In this document: in pieces, positions 1 to 6,922 of the stretch
Layout of the letters: every line of letters begins with the position of its first letter
Position numbering within the stretch: position 1 is the first letter of the stretch
Origin: an uncultured Eubacteriales bacterium
GTDB taxonomy: Bacteria > Bacillota > Clostridia > Christensenellales > Aristaeellaceae
Length of the DNA stretch: 43,792 nucleotides
Direction: 5' to 3'
Assembly: GCA_902781945.1 (NCBI GenBank)
Contig: CACZLE010000012.1
Span: forward strand, 1 to 43,792
Notes under the pieces: model-generated
Databases searched by the model: none
The model's input: the letters and a program-made list of their open reading frames with translations, nothing else
Told to the model about the DNA's origin: nothing
Made by a program: the position numbers and the translations under genes

Positions 1-82
1 GCCGGATCAGCTTGTAGGCGTAGGACCTCGAGATTCCGAGTTCCTTTGCCACCTCATCTGCTCTCATAAACTGGTTTGCCAT
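1..82 (-). CDS. Excisionase-like helix-turn-helix protein (partial)
   Basis: The reverse strand from base 82 reads MANQFMRADEVAKELGISRS and continues YAYKLIR before leaving the window, giving 27 codons. This is the MerR/Xis-type winged-helix start seen in small excisionase or transcription factors of Gram-positive integrative elements. An AAAGGGA Shine-Dalgarno lies about 7 bases before the ATG, and a perfect consensus promoter lies upstream (139-167). The gene diverges from the XRE regulator, an arrangement typical of an element's control region. The C-terminal part is missing, so an Xis role (directing excision) is inferred from family and context only. Confidence 0.6.
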   Translation of the reverse strand, partial: MANQFMRADEVAKELGISRSYAYKLIR

Positions 83-138
83 TCGTTCGTCCCTTTCTCT
101 TGTGTCTATATTAAGCATTTCAGCTTAACTACATTCTC

Positions 139-167
139 ATTATACTAAACGCATATGCTTATGTCAA
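139..167 (-). promoter_or_regulatory. Consensus sigma-A promoter for the excisionase-like gene
   Basis: The reverse strand shows TTGACA (167-162), a 17-base spacer and TATAAT (144-139), both hexamers perfect. It points at the gene starting at 82. The spacer contains the palindrome GCATATGC, a possible regulator site. Confidence 0.8.
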
Positions 168-211
168 CACCTTCTACAGACAAATTTCTAACTTATTTGT
201 TAAATTTCCTC

Positions 212-240
212 TTGACCATATTAAACGAATTTGCTATAAT
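212..240 (+). promoter_or_regulatory. Promoter of the XRE regulator
   Basis: TTGACC (212-217), 17-base spacer, TATAAT (235-240), 29 bases before the ATG at 269. It is divergent from the promoter at 139-167, so one regulator could control both. Confidence 0.8.
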
Positions 241-268
241 AAATCATCTTTTTCAAGAGGTGATTTTG

Positions 269-796
269 ATGGCGACAGGCGAACGCATCCGGTTCTTTCG
301 CACCTTACGGGGGATGACGCAGAAGTATCTGGGACTTTTGCTGGGCTTTCCCGACAATTCGGCTGATGTCCGGCTGGCACAGTATGAATCCGAGGACCGC
401 ACACCAAAGGCTGATCTGACGGCTCAGCTGGCGGAAGCGCTGGATGTTTCTCCCAAAGCGATCGCTGTGCCGGAGATCGACACCATGGACGGACTGATGC
501 ACACTCTTTTCGCATTGGAGGATCGTAAGCTGCTTCGCATCACGAATGCGGATGTCCTGATCTGTCTCCGCGCCGAGATTTTTGACGGCGGTGTGCACGC
601 TGCTGATCTGGATCAGCGGCTTCGTGCCTGGCAGGAGCAAACCGCTAAGCTGAAAGCCGGAGAAATCACGCAAGAGGATTACGACCGCTGGCGTTATCAC
701 TACCCTGCATTTGACGATACCAGTATCCGTGTTCCGATCCCGGCGGAAGAACCTGCGCGGTCCAAACGCGGCAGAAAACCGAAGAATAAAGACTGA
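269..796 (+). CDS. XRE-family helix-turn-helix regulator of an integrative element
   Basis: 175 residues. The N-terminal 65 residues form a lambda-repressor-type HTH (GERIRFFRTLRGMTQKYLG, then LAQYESEDRTPKADLTAQLA). The C-terminal part is acidic and hydrophilic, with the AWQEQTAKLKAGEITQEDYD region and a basic tail (RSKRGRKPKNKD). Close relatives are typical of Firmicutes ICEs. The ATG at 269 is chosen because AAGAGGTG lies 7-14 bases before it and a consensus promoter ends at 240; the longer in-frame ORF from 155 overlaps that promoter. It probably controls element maintenance or excision together with the divergent gene at 1-82. No enzymatic domain is seen. Confidence 0.8.
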   Translation: MATGERIRFFRTLRGMTQKYLGLLLGFPDNSADVRLAQYESEDRTPKADLTAQLAEALDVSPKAIAVPEIDTMDGLMHTLFALEDRKLLRITNADVLICLRAEIFDGGVHAADLDQRLRAWQEQTAKLKAGEITQEDYDRWRYHYPAFDDTSIRVPIPAEEPARSKRGRKPKNKD

Positions 797-803
797 CACA
801 AAA

Positions 804-844
804 AGCCCTCCGATCTGTGGATGATGGGTCCACAGCGGAGGGCT
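804..844 (-). terminator. Intrinsic terminator between the island gene and guaA
   Basis: The arms AGCCCTCCG and CGGAGGGCT (804-812/836-844), extended by CTGTGGA/TCCACAG, give a stem of about 16 bp with a short bulge and a 7-base loop. On the reverse strand the stem is followed by TTTTTGTG, so it best fits transcripts arriving from guaA. It may also stop the XRE transcript from the other side. Confidence 0.75.
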
Positions 845-1025
845 GAATCATACAAATCTGTAGTTTTTCCTGATTTCGTTTTCCGTTATCAGTCTCTCAA
901 CCCCACAACCACCGGACATGGGGACGATGTAACCTTTTTCCGGAAAACTTTATCATTTCTTTATCAGAGCCACTTTGGAGAGGGCTGAAAGCGTTGTGGC
1001 ATAAGGGGTTTCGCCATTCCGGCAC
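845..1025. other. Non-coding island end next to guaA
   Basis: No convincing gene lies here. The stretch contains CTTTATCA twice (948-955 and 959-966) with an 11-base period, that is, on the same DNA face, as expected for arm-type integrase or Xis sites. It runs into the guaA stop codon (1028-1026). Function is inferred from position. Confidence 0.45.
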
Positions 1026-1045
1026 TCATTCCCACTCGATTGTCG
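1026..1045 (-). other. Predicted attachment site in guaA 3' end
   Basis: The final guaA codons (ending ATCGAGTGGGAATGA) encode the conserved IEWE C-terminus. Integrative elements that use guaA recombine within this stretch, keeping the reading frame. The exact core cannot be fixed without the other junction. Confidence 0.5.
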
Positions 1046-2321
1046 CCACGGGCTTGGGTGAGAGATCGTAGAGGACGCGGTTGACGCCGGGGACTTCATT
1101 GACGATACGGTTTGTGATCTTATGAAGGATGGCGTAGGGAATCTCCTCGATGGAGGCGGTGATGGCGTCCTGGGTATTGACGGCGCGGATGATGACGGGA
1201 CGCTCCCAGCAGCGCTCATGGTTGCGGACGCCGGTGGAGCGGATATCGGGCACGATGGTGAAATACTGCCAGACGGTTTGGTCCAGGTGGGCGTTGGCGA
1301 ACTCCTCGCGGAGGATGGCGTCGCTCTCGCGCACCTGCTCCAGGCGCTCGCGGGTGATGGCGCCCACGCAGCGCACGCCCAGGCCGGGGCCGGGGAAGGG
1401 CTGGCGATAGACCATGCTGTGGGGCAGGCCCAGGGCTTCGCCCACGGCGCGGACTTCGTCCTTGAAGAGCTGCTTCAGGGGCTCCACCAATTCAAACTTG
1501 AGATCCTCGGGCAGACCGCCCACATTGTGGTGGGATTTGATGTTTTTGGCGGTCTTGGTGCCGCTCTCCAGGATATCGGGATAGATGGTGCCCTGACCCA
1601 GGAAGGTAATATCGCTGAGCTTGCGGGCCTCTTCCTCAAACACGCGGATGAACTCCGCGCCGATGATCTTGCGCTTCTTTTCGGGATCGGACACGCCGGC
1701 CAGCTTGTTCAGGAAGCGATCCACAGCGTCCACATAGATCAGGTTGGCGCCCATCTCCTGCTTGAACACGCGGATGACCTGCTCGGGCTCTCCCTTGCGC
1801 AGCAGACCGTGGTTGACGTGCACGCAGGTCAGCTGATCGCCGATGGCCCGAAGCAGCAGGGCCGCCACCACGGAGGAATCCACGCCGCCGGACAGGGCCA
1901 GCAGCACCTTTTTATCGCCGATCTGGGCCCGCAGGGCAGCAATCTGATCCTCGATGAAGCCTTCCATGCTCCAGTTGCGGGTGATCTGGGCTTCGTCGAT
2001 GAAGGAATCGATCATCTCGCGCTCGCGGCTATTCCAGGAGGGCGCGTTGACGCCGGAAACGGTGAAGGGGCAGCCCACGGCCAGCTTGGGAATATCCCAT
2101 GCCAGCACGTCGGGATCGGCAATCAGCTCCTGTCCCTCAAAAGCGCGGTTGGGGCCGCCGTTATAAATGAGGCCTTTCAGGCCGGGGATGTTTTTCAGTT
2201 CAGCCAAAGTGGTGTCATGGACAATGATTTCGCTGTAAACGCCAGCCTTGCGCACGGCGCGGGCAATGCCGCTGTTGTCGCTGCTGCCAAAGTCCAGGAT
2301 CGCAATTACGTCACGTGCCAT
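1026..2321 (-). CDS. guaA: GMP synthase with shortened, catalytically degenerate glutaminase domain
   Basis: 431 residues, against the usual ~510-525. GMP synthase makes GMP from XMP, ATP and glutamine-derived ammonia. The ATP-pyrophosphatase part is complete: P-loop SGGVDSS (144-150), GLLRKGE, the IKSHHNVGGLP region, and the C-terminal dimerisation/XMP-binding domain ending TIEWE. The class I amidotransferase domain starts normally (ILDFGS, YNGGP) but lacks about 85 residues. The nucleophile motif GxCxGxQ is replaced by AVGCPFTV, and the HGD and HPE segments that would supply the catalytic His and Glu are absent. It therefore probably cannot hydrolyse glutamine itself, and would need free ammonia or a partner. 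Start: ATG after GGGAGGGTC. Its 3' end hosts the island. Confidence 0.9.
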   Translation of the reverse strand: MARDVIAILDFGSSDNSGIARAVRKAGVYSEIIVHDTTLAELKNIPGLKGLIYNGGPNRAFEGQELIADPDVLAWDIPKLAVGCPFTVSGVNAPSWNSREREMIDSFIDEAQITRNWSMEGFIEDQIAALRAQIGDKKVLLALSGGVDSSVVAALLLRAIGDQLTCVHVNHGLLRKGEPEQVIRVFKQEMGANLIYVDAVDRFLNKLAGVSDPEKKRKIIGAEFIRVFEEEARKLSDITFLGQGTIYPDILESGTKTAKNIKSHHNVGGLPEDLKFELVEPLKQLFKDEVRAVGEALGLPHSMVYRQPFPGPGLGVRCVGAITRERLEQVRESDAILREEFANAHLDQTVWQYFTIVPDIRSTGVRNHERCWERPVIIRAVNTQDAITASIEEIPYAILHKITNRIVNEVPGVNRVLYDLSPKPVATIEWE

Positions 2322-2352
2322 AAAGACCCTCCCCTAAATGAGTGTACCTAAA

Positions 2353-2381
2353 AATTTACAATATTCTGGTCCTTATGTCAA
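2353..2381 (-). promoter_or_regulatory. guaA promoter
   Basis: The reverse strand shows TTGACA (2381-2376), 17 bases, TAAATT (2358-2353), ending about 30 bases before the guaA start. No XMP or guanine riboswitch fold was recognised between it and the gene. Confidence 0.65.
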
Positions 2382-2472
2382 GATATTATGCGAACATTTT
2401 TGATTTATTTGAAAAATTCATTCGCTTTTTGTGCGGATGGCAAAAAAGAATAAATAATTTTAAAAATAATGC

Positions 2473-2501
2473 TTGACAAAAAAGGGGAAAATGTGTATAC
2501 T
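2473..2501 (+). promoter_or_regulatory. Promoter of the tRNA-Gln/tRNA-Glu operon
   Basis: TTGACA (2473-2478), 17-base spacer, TATACT (2496-2501), followed by GC-richer sequence into the first tRNA at 2531. A near-consensus promoter, as expected for a stable RNA operon. Confidence 0.85.
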
Positions 2502-2530
2502 ATCTTTCGCAGCGTTGAGCTGCAAGGCAT

Positions 2531-2604
2531 TGGGGAATGGTGTAACGGCAGCACCTACGACTCTGACTCGTATTGTCAAGGTTCAAATCCTTGTTCCCCA
2601 GCCA
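2531..2604 (+). tRNA. tRNA-Gln (anticodon CTG)
   Basis: Cloverleaf read by eye: acceptor TGGGGAA pairs with TTCCCCA; the anticodon stem TACGA/TCGTA closes the loop CTCTGAC with anticodon CTG; the T arm contains GGTTCAAATCC. CCA is encoded (2602-2604). The CTG anticodon reads only CAG, so a separate TTG isoacceptor must exist elsewhere. Confidence 0.93.
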
Positions 2605-2607
2605 TCT

Positions 2608-2683
2608 GCCTCCGTTGTGTAGTGGCCTAGCACGCGGCCCTCTCAAGGCTGAAACACCGGTTCGAATCCGGTCGGAGGTGCCA
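2608..2683 (+). tRNA. tRNA-Glu (anticodon CTC)
   Basis: Acceptor GCCTCCG pairs with CGGAGGT (first pair G-U). The anticodon stem CGGCC/GGCTG closes loop CTCTCAA with anticodon CTC. The T arm is ACCGG-TTCGAAT-CCGGT and CCA is encoded. Only three bases separate it from tRNA-Gln, so the two are co-transcribed. Confidence 0.93.
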
Positions 2684-2691
2684 TCAAAGAG

Positions 2692-2717
2692 ACGCTTGAG
2701 ATCCAAGCGTTTTTTTG
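2692..2717 (+). terminator. Terminator of the tRNA operon
   Basis: ACGCTTG and CAAGCGT pair around a 5-base loop, followed by an eight-T run from 2710. Confidence 0.88.
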
Positions 2718-2735
2718 TTTTATATTTTTTGGACG

Positions 2736-2763
2736 TGACGTTTTCTTTCTCTCCTCCGTCTAA
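2736..2763 (+). promoter_or_regulatory. ECF-type promoter, probably autoregulated
   Basis: TGACG (2736-2740), 16-base spacer, CGTCTAA (2757-2763), directly upstream of the ECF sigma gene. This -35/-10 pair resembles promoters recognised by Firmicutes ECF sigma factors rather than sigma-A, suggesting the sigma factor drives its own operon. Confidence 0.6.
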
Positions 2764-2793
2764 TGGATGTAAGCTTACGAAGGGGTGAAGCAC

Positions 2794-3252
2794 ATGGACA
2801 AGGATTTCTTCGTGCGTCAGATCGACGCCCACGGCGGCATGCTGTACCGCGTGGCCTGGTCGATATTGCGCAACGACGACGACTGCAAGGACGCGCTGCA
2901 GGAAACGGCCCTGAAGGCCTGGCAAAAGCGATCCGCCCTGAAGGATGAACGGTATTTCCGCACGTGGATCGTCCGGATACTCATCAATACGTGTTACGAC
3001 ACGCAAAGAAAGCGCCGCCGCACCGTCTCTATAGAGGAAATCCAGGAACCGGCCTGTCCCCCGCCCGATCCCTCGCTGGCCCTTGCCCTGGAAGCCCTGC
3101 CGGAAAAGCTGCGGCTGCCGCTGACGCTGTGCTATTCCGAGGGCATGAGCTACGCCGAGATCGCGCGGGCGCTGCATCTCCCCCAGGCCACCGTGCGCGG
3201 ACGCATCCACCGGGCAAAAGAACAACTGAGAAAGGAGCTGGACGCAGAATGA
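2794..3252 (+). CDS. ECF-type RNA polymerase sigma factor
   Basis: 152 residues, the usual ECF size. Region 2 is at the N-terminus (FVRQIDAHGGMLYRVAWSIL, then the DCKDALQETALKAWQK helix). Region 4 is at the C-terminus (ALPEKLRLPLTLCYSEGMSY, then AEIARALHLPQATVRGRIHR), the -35-binding HTH. The ATG at 2794 is preferred over GTG 2785 because AGGGGTG lies 7-13 bases before it and overlaps the GTG. It directs RNA polymerase to a stress or envelope regulon. The ECF-like promoter upstream and the downstream membrane protein overlapping by four bases (ATGA) indicate a sigma/anti-sigma operon. Confidence 0.88.
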   Translation: MDKDFFVRQIDAHGGMLYRVAWSILRNDDDCKDALQETALKAWQKRSALKDERYFRTWIVRILINTCYDTQRKRRRTVSIEEIQEPACPPPDPSLALALEALPEKLRLPLTLCYSEGMSYAEIARALHLPQATVRGRIHRAKEQLRKELDAE

Positions 3253-4385
3253 AGCGCAGCATGGATGAATTGAACCTGCGGGACGCCTTCCGGCCCATGC
3301 CGGACGCCTGCCGCGCCGCGCTGATGGACGCCGCCCGCTCCGTCAGGGAGGAAGAAAAAATGAAACGCTTTACTTTCCGCACCGTTCTGATCGTCGCATT
3401 GGTGCTTATCCTCACCACTGCCGCGGCGCTGGCCTCCGGCAAGATCTTCGGCTGGACGGATTTCTTCGGCAGCAGCTATGGCACCCAAGTGCCCAAGGCT
3501 GCCCAGGAAATCATGCAGCATACCGAAAAGCAGCAAAGCGAAACTCTGGGCGGCGTCATCTTTACGCCCCACGAGCTGTACGCGGACAAGCATATCGTAA
3601 TGGCGGCCATCGAAGGACGGCTGCCCGAGGGTGAAAAGGGTATCGTGTGCAGCGAGGATTACTATGATCCTATTTACGCCAACGGAGAAAACGGCAGGGC
3701 CGTGGCTGAGCGGCTGGGCGTTGATCCCGCCACCACCTGGATCGACGCCGCCAGGCAGCTCAATCTCCCCCTGTACGCCGTGGAAGCGACGCTGGATGTG
3801 CCGACAGAATATACCGAAAGCGAAATGATGTTCGATGCCATGTACAACGAGGACGGCAGCATCACCTATTTCTCCGTGCAGCCGCTGAACGGCAAGCTCG
3901 AAAGCGGAAACCTGGATTGTGAAATCTATCTGTTTGTAACAAAGATCAACCCGGAAAATGCCGACGAGAAGCCCGAGGAGCGGGATCGGATGGCCCTCTC
4001 CATTCCCCTGGCCACGCCCACGGAAACCATCGCCTATGATCTGAAAGAGGACTATGTGTCCTACGGCATGAAGCTGGATTCCGTGTACGGCGAGCTGACC
4101 CCTGCCGGGCTGTACCTCTACGCTGATTTCACCGCCCAGGACGATATGACGGTAGAGCAATATTACGAAAAGGGACAGGTGCTGCCCATGTGGTTTGACG
4201 AAAAGGGGCAGTATTACGACTTCGGCATGAACGGGACCTATATCCTGGATACGGAGGATTGGCCCCGGATGCACACCATGGGCTTGATCAGCGTGGACAG
4301 CATTCCCGATACGCTGGTGCTGGCCCTGGAGGACGACAATCTGGGCGGCGGCGAGCCCGCGCCCCGCATCACCCTGACCAAGTAA
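3249..4385 (+). CDS. Membrane-anchored putative anti-sigma factor
   Basis: 378 residues. A short cytoplasmic N-terminus (MKRSMDELNLRDAFRPMPDA, then CRAALMDAARSVREEEK) precedes one transmembrane helix (residues ~40-61, FRTVLIVALVLILTTAAALA). An extracellular domain of about 315 residues follows with no motif I recognise. The topology and the ATGA overlap with the ECF sigma gene are those of cognate anti-sigma factors: the N-terminal segment would hold the sigma factor at the membrane and the outer domain would sense a signal. No zinc-binding HxxxCxxC motif is seen, so it is not the ZAS type. Function is from context and topology. Confidence 0.7.
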   Translation: MKRSMDELNLRDAFRPMPDACRAALMDAARSVREEEKMKRFTFRTVLIVALVLILTTAAALASGKIFGWTDFFGSSYGTQVPKAAQEIMQHTEKQQSETLGGVIFTPHELYADKHIVMAAIEGRLPEGEKGIVCSEDYYDPIYANGENGRAVAERLGVDPATTWIDAARQLNLPLYAVEATLDVPTEYTESEMMFDAMYNEDGSITYFSVQPLNGKLESGNLDCEIYLFVTKINPENADEKPEERDRMALSIPLATPTETIAYDLKEDYVSYGMKLDSVYGELTPAGLYLYADFTAQDDMTVEQYYEKGQVLPMWFDEKGQYYDFGMNGTYILDTEDWPRMHTMGLISVDSIPDTLVLALEDDNLGGGEPAPRITLTK

Positions 4386-4394
4386 ACACGATCC

Positions 4395-4428
4395 GCGCCG
4401 CCCTTCATATGGAGGACGGCGCTTTTTT
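4395..4428 (+). terminator. Terminator after the sigma/anti-sigma operon
   Basis: GCGCCG (4395-4400) pairs with CGGCGC (4417-4422), with further inner pairing, followed by six T. It ends 12 bases before the next start codon, with the next ribosome-binding site (GAAGGAG) immediately after it. Confidence 0.75.
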
Positions 4429-4440
4429 GAAGGAGCGGCT

Positions 4441-5634
4441 ATGCATTTCAAAACAGTCTGCGCAATCATCGGCATCATTCTGCTGCTGTGCCAGATCGGA
4501 TTTGGCGAAAGAGTGGAAAAGCCGGTATTGGTCGTCTATGAACCCCAGGAAGCGCTGATAAAACAATGGAAGAAATCGGATCGCTTTGTCTTTGAGGGCG
4601 GCAGTTACGATTGGCGTGTGCCGCTATCGGAACATCTGCGGGGAGACAATCCGCCCGATCTGATCACGCTGAATACCCGCAATGCGCAATATCAAACCCT
4701 GATCAAGGAGAATCTGCTGGCCGATTTATCTCAGGATGGGCAAGTACAGGCGGCTTTCAGGCGGCTTCGGCCTACTTTTCAATCCATGTTCCGTTCGCCG
4801 GACGGCAAAATATACGGCATGCCCTTATTGATAGGCATGAACGAATGCGCTTACTGGCTGCCGGAGAATTGGGAAGCCGCCGGATTGGAGACAGCAGCCG
4901 CGCCGGGCAGCTATGTGGATTTATTGGGTTTTCTGGAGGATTGGCTCCTGCACCCGCAAACCGGATTTCGCATCCTGCCAAAATCGGAGCTGGCGGACGG
5001 CATGACCCACGCCCGCTGGCTGCTGAACCTGTTGATCCCTCTCTGGGACGCCCAGGCGCAATACCAGGGGCATGGGACAAAATTTAACGATCCGGCGTTT
5101 GCCGCCCTGATCGCGCGTGCCGTGGAGATTGGTCAGGCGCTCGATCAAATTGCCTGGGAGGATGGCGCAAAGCCGCTTTTCTCCTGCCTTTCCTGCCGCG
5201 GCGTGACCTTGGGCGGCGAAAAAGTGACCCTGGGCAACCTGATCCCCGCCCGCATCGACGTCACGCAGGAAAAGCTGATGCTGTTTGGCGCTACCCTGAT
5301 CTGCGTTCGGGCGGGCAGCGCCTGGGAAAAAGAAGCCATCCCCTATGCGGCTAAGATCAGTACGGCGCAGCCTGATTGGGCGCGGGTGATGCTGTACGCG
5401 GACGAATCCCCGGATAGTTGGAACGCGGCGAACCCGCGGTATCCGATCACCGCCGCCTGGCTGGAGAGCCTGGATGAATGCGCCTATACTCCGTTTCTGG
5501 CAAGCCGCATGACATACGGCTGCGATTTGGACGATCTTTTCCGGCAACTGCTGAATGGAAATATCTCCCCCGCTTATTTCTGCCAAGAGTTGGATGCTTT
5601 TTATCACGAGCCTTTATCAGAACGCAATTTATAG
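4441..5634 (+). CDS. Extracellular solute-binding protein (family 1-like)
   Basis: 397 residues with an N-terminal signal peptide (MHFKTVCAIIGIILLLCQIG, cleavage near residue 22). There is a cysteine in the hydrophobic core but no clean lipobox, so it may be secreted rather than a lipoprotein. The body looks like an ABC-type periplasmic binding fold: DNPPDLITLNTRNAQYQTLI, LIKENLLADLSQD, the FRSPDGKIYGMPLLIGMN hinge-type segment, and YWLPENWEAAGL. No permease or ATPase genes adjoin it, so it is an orphan binding protein or a sensor partner. It follows a terminator, and a convergent terminator lies after it. Substrate unknown. Confidence 0.65.
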   Translation: MHFKTVCAIIGIILLLCQIGFGERVEKPVLVVYEPQEALIKQWKKSDRFVFEGGSYDWRVPLSEHLRGDNPPDLITLNTRNAQYQTLIKENLLADLSQDGQVQAAFRRLRPTFQSMFRSPDGKIYGMPLLIGMNECAYWLPENWEAAGLETAAAPGSYVDLLGFLEDWLLHPQTGFRILPKSELADGMTHARWLLNLLIPLWDAQAQYQGHGTKFNDPAFAALIARAVEIGQALDQIAWEDGAKPLFSCLSCRGVTLGGEKVTLGNLIPARIDVTQEKLMLFGATLICVRAGSAWEKEAIPYAAKISTAQPDWARVMLYADESPDSWNAANPRYPITAAWLESLDECAYTPFLASRMTYGCDLDDLFRQLLNGNISPAYFCQELDAFYHEPLSERNL

Positions 5635-5643
5635 CAACAAAAA

Positions 5644-5675
5644 ACGCCCTCCGGAAAACCGGAAGGCGTATTTTT
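5644..5675. terminator. Bidirectional terminator between convergent genes
   Basis: ACGCC/GGCGT and TCCGG/CCGGA arms around an AAAA loop, with ATTTTT on the plus side and a T run on the minus side (AACAAAAAA upstream). It serves both 4441-5634 (+) and 5683-6489 (-). Confidence 0.85.
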
Positions 5676-5682
5676 GCTTATG

Positions 5683-6489
5683 TTATTGGGCTTCCTGGGT
5701 CAGCAGCGCAATGCTGCGCAGGGCTTCCCTGTGGGTCAGGATCATGTCCAGCCCCAGGTACTCCTTGATATCCTCCAGCACCTTGGCCACGTGCTTGTCC
5801 GCCCGCTCCACCAGGCTGTCCTCGGGCTCGTTTTCCCGATCATCCCGCTGGCAAACCATCACGCGGATATTGCGGGGGGTGAGCACGGCCACCTGATAAT
5901 AAAGATCCTCATAATAGCGGCCAAAGAAATTGTTGCGCAGGGCCTTTTCCAGCCGCTCGCTGCCATAATGCCATTGGAAATTGAGGTATACCTCGCCCTG
6001 GGGCAGATCGAACTCGTAGACCACGCACTGCTTGGTGAGGGACAAATGGGAGCGCAGCATCTCAAGCCGGGCGCGCAGCTCCTTTTCGCTGGTGACTTCG
6101 CCCGCCAGCAGATTGTGGGTCAATTCGTCCCGCAGGATGGACATGATGGCTTTTTCATCATAGACCTCGTCCGCATAGTCCCCGTGCAGGCGATCCAGCA
6201 CCTTTTGCATGTCGTGCAGAATGGCGATCTGCGCCTCCGGCTTGCGCCGGATCTCAAAGATGGGCAGACTGGGGCGGATATTGTTGAGGTAATTGCTGAG
6301 CTTGCGGGCCTCGCTGCTGCTGAGCATGTAGGCGACGCAGTCCACGCGCTTGGTTTCCATGGCATCGATTGCCTGCTCCGCCGTGCTCACGATCATAGGG
6401 GGCTTGAAATTCAGGGTCTCCCACTCCATGGTGCTGTTCACGCGGTCCAGCACCGTCGGTTCGTTGGTCACTACCAGAAGTCGGTACAT
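5683..6489 (-). CDS. Pseudo-receiver protein (degenerate response regulator)
   Basis: 268 residues from the ATG at 6489, which follows GGAGG by 7 bases; the longer ORF start at 6522 has no such site. The first ~70 residues (MYRLLVVTNEPTVLDRV, then PMIVSTAEQAIDAMETKRVD) follow the pattern of AraC-type response-regulator receivers. However, the acidic pair is reduced (TNEP) and the phospho-acceptor strand reads DCVAYMLSSSE, with no Asp at the expected position. The remaining ~180 residues resemble the linker region of such regulators, but no AraC HTH follows. It may be a phosphorylation-independent binding protein. It has its own promoter at 6528-6555 and is monocistronic. Confidence 0.55.
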   Translation of the reverse strand: MYRLLVVTNEPTVLDRVNSTMEWETLNFKPPMIVSTAEQAIDAMETKRVDCVAYMLSSSEARKLSNYLNNIRPSLPIFEIRRKPEAQIAILHDMQKVLDRLHGDYADEVYDEKAIMSILRDELTHNLLAGEVTSEKELRARLEMLRSHLSLTKQCVVYEFDLPQGEVYLNFQWHYGSERLEKALRNNFFGRYYEDLYYQVAVLTPRNIRVMVCQRDDRENEPEDSLVERADKHVAKVLEDIKEYLGLDMILTHREALRSIALLTQEAQ

Positions 6490-6527
6490 GCTCCATCCTC
6501 CAATAAAGAGAAATTTCAGCACTATCC

Positions 6528-6555
6528 ATTATACATAAATTCAGTTTTTTTGCAA
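6528..6555 (-). promoter_or_regulatory. Promoter of the pseudo-receiver gene
   Basis: The reverse strand shows TTGCAA (6555-6550), 16 bases, TATAAT (6533-6528), about 39 bases before the start codon. Confidence 0.7.
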
Positions 6556-6631
6556 TCATTTTAGAAAGATTTACATGGAAAAGCGCATTTTTGTCTGTTT
6601 CGTCTCATAGGCTGAAAGCGAGGTGATGCCC

Positions 6632-6922
6632 ATGGCAAAGCAGAACGCCGAAGCGCCGGTCCCGGCTCGGCCCCACGCCCTTACGCTGGAAAACAGAAAA
6701 ACGCTGTCGCTTACAGGCGTAAAAGAAGTGACCGCCTTTGATGAAAAGCAGCTGGCCCTGCAAACCGAAGGCGGGCCGCTGATCATCGACGGCAGCGACC
6801 TGCACGTCACAACGCTGCTGCTGGAGGAGGGCCGCGTGGCCATTTCCGGGCAGATCAACGCCCTGACCTACACCGGACGGGGCGGCAGCCGCCGGGGTCT
6901 GGGCGCGCTGCTGGGCGGATGA
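6632..6922 (+). CDS. yabP: Sporulation protein YabP
   Basis: 96 residues. The family signature is visible: HALTLENRKTLSLTGVKEVT, AFDEKQLALQTEGGPLIIDG, SDLHVTTLLLEEGRVAISGQ, INALTY. YabP is a spore-coat/cortex-associated protein made in the mother cell and needed for spore formation in Bacillus. It overlaps yabQ by four bases, and yabP-yabQ-divIC is a conserved Firmicutes order. The ATG at 6632 is chosen because GAGGTG sits 7-12 bases before it; in-frame GTG 6623 and ATG 6626 overlap that site. It marks the organism as a probable endospore former. Confidence 0.88.
   Translation: MAKQNAEAPVPARPHALTLENRKTLSLTGVKEVTAFDEKQLALQTEGGPLIIDGSDLHVTTLLLEEGRVAISGQINALTYTGRGGSRRGLGALLGG

Larger units (their letters stand above)
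1..1040. mobile_element. End of a genomic island/ICE inserted at guaA 3' end
   Basis: The first kilobase holds an excisionase-like HTH gene and a divergent XRE regulator of a type common in Firmicutes conjugative elements. It ends exactly at the 3' end of guaA. The last codons of guaA are a well-known attachment site for integrative elements, and integration there leaves the gene end intact. The integrase and the other end are outside the window, so extent and type (ICE, IME or prophage) are inference. Confidence 0.6.

Noticed and set aside
1122..2351. A 409-residue frame on the opposite strand of guaA
   Set aside because: Its composition (Gly/Ala/His-rich, no domain) is the shadow of GC-rich codons of guaA, which has clear motifs.
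3150..4478. A 442-residue reverse frame over the anti-sigma gene
   Set aside because: No SD or domain; it covers a well supported sigma/anti-sigma operon.
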